In this document: piece after piece, positions 62,310 through 64,000 of the stretch
Position numbering within the stretch: position 1 is the first letter of the stretch
Layout: each line of letters begins with the position of its first letter
DNA from: Lachnospiraceae bacterium YSD2013
Lineage (GTDB): Bacteria > Bacillota > Clostridia > Lachnospirales > Lachnospiraceae
Reading direction: 5' to 3'
DNA: 64,000 nt
Assembly (NCBI GenBank): GCA_900100895.1
Contig: FMTX01000007.1
Coordinates: 62,001-126,000 of the forward strand
Notes under the pieces: model-generated
The model's database searches: none
Seen by the model: only the letters and a program-made list of their open reading frames with translations
What the model was told of the DNA's origin: nothing
Made by a program: the position numbers and the translations under genes

Positions 62310-64000
62310 TTACTCTGCGGCCAATACTGTAAATCTGTCGCCGCAGTAAATTGCTTCATATTGATATTTTGCAATAAACTCATTAAGAATTTTTTGCTTT
62401 TTACTCTCGGGATTGTTTAAAACTGCATCGCACTCAACATTACTGATAATGATGGGTGGTGTCGCATCCGCGCCCTGCGCGATTCGCTCGTCAAGTGCAG
62501 TCATTTCGGTCTCAAACTTGCTCTCGGAGTAAGAAGCAAGGCTCGGCCAAGCGGTATTAATCGCAGGCGTCTCGCCCACATAGAAGCCTAAGCCCGAGAT
62601 CTCGCCATACAGGAGAATGCCCGCTCCGCCAAGGTCACGCTGGTTCCACACCTTCATCAGAGTCTCAAGTTCTTTCTTATGAGCCTCGGTAGTCATCATG
62701 CCCTTAGCCGCAGGAATACCCGTAATCTCTGCAGTTCGCTTCTCATCATAAGTACCGTCTCTGAAAGCGAATTTAAAGCCGAACAGCACACTCTGCATCA
62801 CAAACAGCAATGTCAGCAAAAGAACGGACCACCTGATTCCCCTCAGATATTCGTTGCTCTTAACAAACCTTACAAGAAGGAAAAAGAACAAGGGGAACAC
62901 GAAAAACATATTGTTGAGGTTAGCATAAATATCGTTGTTGCTTCCAAGCGGAGTCACTGCGATAATTACAACGCCCATGAAAGAAAGGATTCTTTCTTCA
63001 AAAGGCGCCTTTCGGTTAAGCGCATGCACTATAAACCAGATAATCATTATCACAAGAATCAGCGCGCCGAAGCGATATATGGAGCCGTAGGAAGTATAGT
63101 CTCTGGTAAACAGCGCTTTCTTGTACAGGAAGAAGGAAAAGCCGCCCGCCACAATCGTTCCGAGCAGATATCTCACCCACGTAAGCTTCGTAGGAAATAC
63201 CAGAAACGCAAGCATCGATACCACCAGCATGAAGAAGGTAATCTCCATCCACGGCCAGGTATCCATATACGTTCTGATTGTCGCATAAATCATGCCGGCA
63301 ATCGAATACGAATCCACTTCGTCCGACATTGTGAAAAGCTGACTTATGCCCGTATATACAGAGCCGAAGCCTCTTGTCGCCCACACGACGATAAGTCCGG
63401 GGATAATTCCCAGTATATATCCGCCGACGCAGTGAAGGGTCTTAAAGAAACTTTCTTTGAACGTCTTGTCCTCAATAAGGCAATATGCCCACAGCACTAC
63501 AATCAGCGCCGCCTGACTTAAGTTCGCAAATCTTACAAACACGTTAAGTCCCAGGCAGAAGCCCGCGAGCAAGAGATATGAATTCTTGGCCCTTACAATG
63601 CCCTTGTACAGAAGCACCGTGCCGAGCAAGAAGAATAAATACGTAAGATAATTGTAGAGAATCGTGGTCGGGCACCAGCACAGTCCCACAGCCGCAATCG
63701 TACCTGCAAAAGCAAGTTCCCGGTCAGCCTTGACTGTCTTGGTGAAAAAGAAATATGCAACCAGCGCCGTAATCGCTTTAAATACGCCCGTATACACATT
63801 CATCATTAGAAGTGTATTGCCAAGCGGAAGCTTCACCAGAATGCTACCCACAAAATTGGCAAGCGCGGTGGAGGTGTACCACATAATGTCCAGCCTGTCG
63901 GTGAACATGAAGTTAGTCGGGCTGTAGGTAGAGTCCGAAATATCGGCTCCCTGGTTAACCTTTACGAAACAGAATAACAATATCAATACAGGAAAAAGAA
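62310..64000 (-). CDS. Polytopic membrane protein, possibly glycosyltransferase (5' end beyond the window)
   Basis: At least 560 residues; the frame is open to the right edge, so the true start is missing. About ten membrane helices are followed by a C-terminal extracellular domain of about 140 residues. The early loop ADISDSTYSPTNFMFTDRLDIMWY is the probable substrate side. It resembles GT-C type membrane proteins of surface polysaccharide synthesis. It is the first gene of the visible glycan unit, 18 bp before the aminotransferase gene. Confidence 0.65.
   Translation of the reverse strand, partial: LFPVLILLFCFVKVNQGADISDSTYSPTNFMFTDRLDIMWYTSTALANFVGSILVKLPLGNTLLMMNVYTGVFKAITALVAYFFFTKTVKADRELAFAGTIAAVGLCWCPTTILYNYLTYLFFLLGTVLLYKGIVRAKNSYLLLAGFCLGLNVFVRFANLSQAALIVVLWAYCLIEDKTFKESFFKTLHCVGGYILGIIPGLIVVWATRGFGSVYTGISQLFTMSDEVDSYSIAGMIYATIRTYMDTWPWMEITFFMLVVSMLAFLVFPTKLTWVRYLLGTIVAGGFSFFLYKKALFTRDYTSYGSIYRFGALILVIMIIWFIVHALNRKAPFEERILSFMGVVIIAVTPLGSNNDIYANLNNMFFVFPLFFFLLVRFVKSNEYLRGIRWSVLLLTLLFVMQSVLFGFKFAFRDGTYDEKRTAEITGIPAAKGMMTTEAHKKELETLMKVWNQRDLGGAGILLYGEISGLGFYVGETPAINTAWPSLASYSESKFETEMTALDERIAQGADATPPIIISNVECDAVLNNPESKKQKILNEFIAKYQYEAIYCGDRFTVLAAE

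Overview
The window looks like a chromosomal segment of a Gram-positive anaerobe of the Clostridia, most probably family Lachnospiraceae. This rests on gene content: an acc/fab operon using FabK as enoyl reductase, LytTR with DUF3021, YitT, YesM/YesN sugar regulation, lipoproteins with Gram-positive lipoboxes, strong AGGAGG-type ribosome sites and intermediate GC. No rRNA, tRNA, prophage or classical transposase is visible. Most genes lie on the minus strand.

Layout. 1-3.5 kb: an OhrR-type peroxide regulator (cut by the left edge) behind a glutathione peroxidase whose promoter contains an OhrR-like operator, then a chemoreceptor. 3.5-6.5 kb: an AT-rich pair, a large solute-binding-like lipoprotein and a C39-like cysteine peptidase. 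6.9-9.5 kb: LytTR regulator, DUF3021 membrane protein and an ABC-2 exporter. 9.7-15.7 kb: small unknown protein, NYN/PIN-type nuclease, DUF6056 membrane protein, YitT, membrane-anchored carboxylesterase. 15.8-26.3 kb: a thirteen-gene fatty acid synthesis operon (acpP-accBCDA-fabHKDGFZ, a FabT-like MarR regulator, a zinc-ribbon membrane protein) driven by a strong promoter flanked by two operator-like 20-mers. 26.4-36.4 kb: lipoproteins, a PHB-depolymerase-like esterase, a VWA protein, a macro-domain/HTH protein, a short mixed operon headed by a HicB-like protein, and two alpha/beta hydrolases. 36-39.4 kb: NUDIX enzyme plus a PLD-helicase-DUF3427 protein, possibly repair or defence.

39.4-40.6 kb holds two unusual arrays of short inverted-repeat cassettes on either side of a lipoprotein gene. 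One uses TTATCGC/GCGATAA arms. The other uses TGACTAA/TTAGTCA arms with an exact 34-bp unit and 74-bp period. 40.7-43.6 kb: two aldo/keto reductases around a metallo-beta-lactamase-fold hydrolase. 43.7-45.8 kb: an ECF sigma factor translationally coupled to a membrane-anchored serpin that sits where an anti-sigma factor normally does. This suggests a protease-sensing signalling system.

45.8-55.3 kb: a sugar uptake locus (GH31 glycosidase, permease, double ATPase, permease, binding lipoprotein, YesN, YesM). 55.3 kb to the right edge: a surface glycan cluster (ABC flippase-like protein, GT2 glycosyltransferase, large membrane proteins and an RffA/WecE aminotransferase making a dTDP-4-amino sugar), cut by the right edge. 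An octamer, CAAAAGAA, is strongly over-represented throughout and biased to the plus strand.
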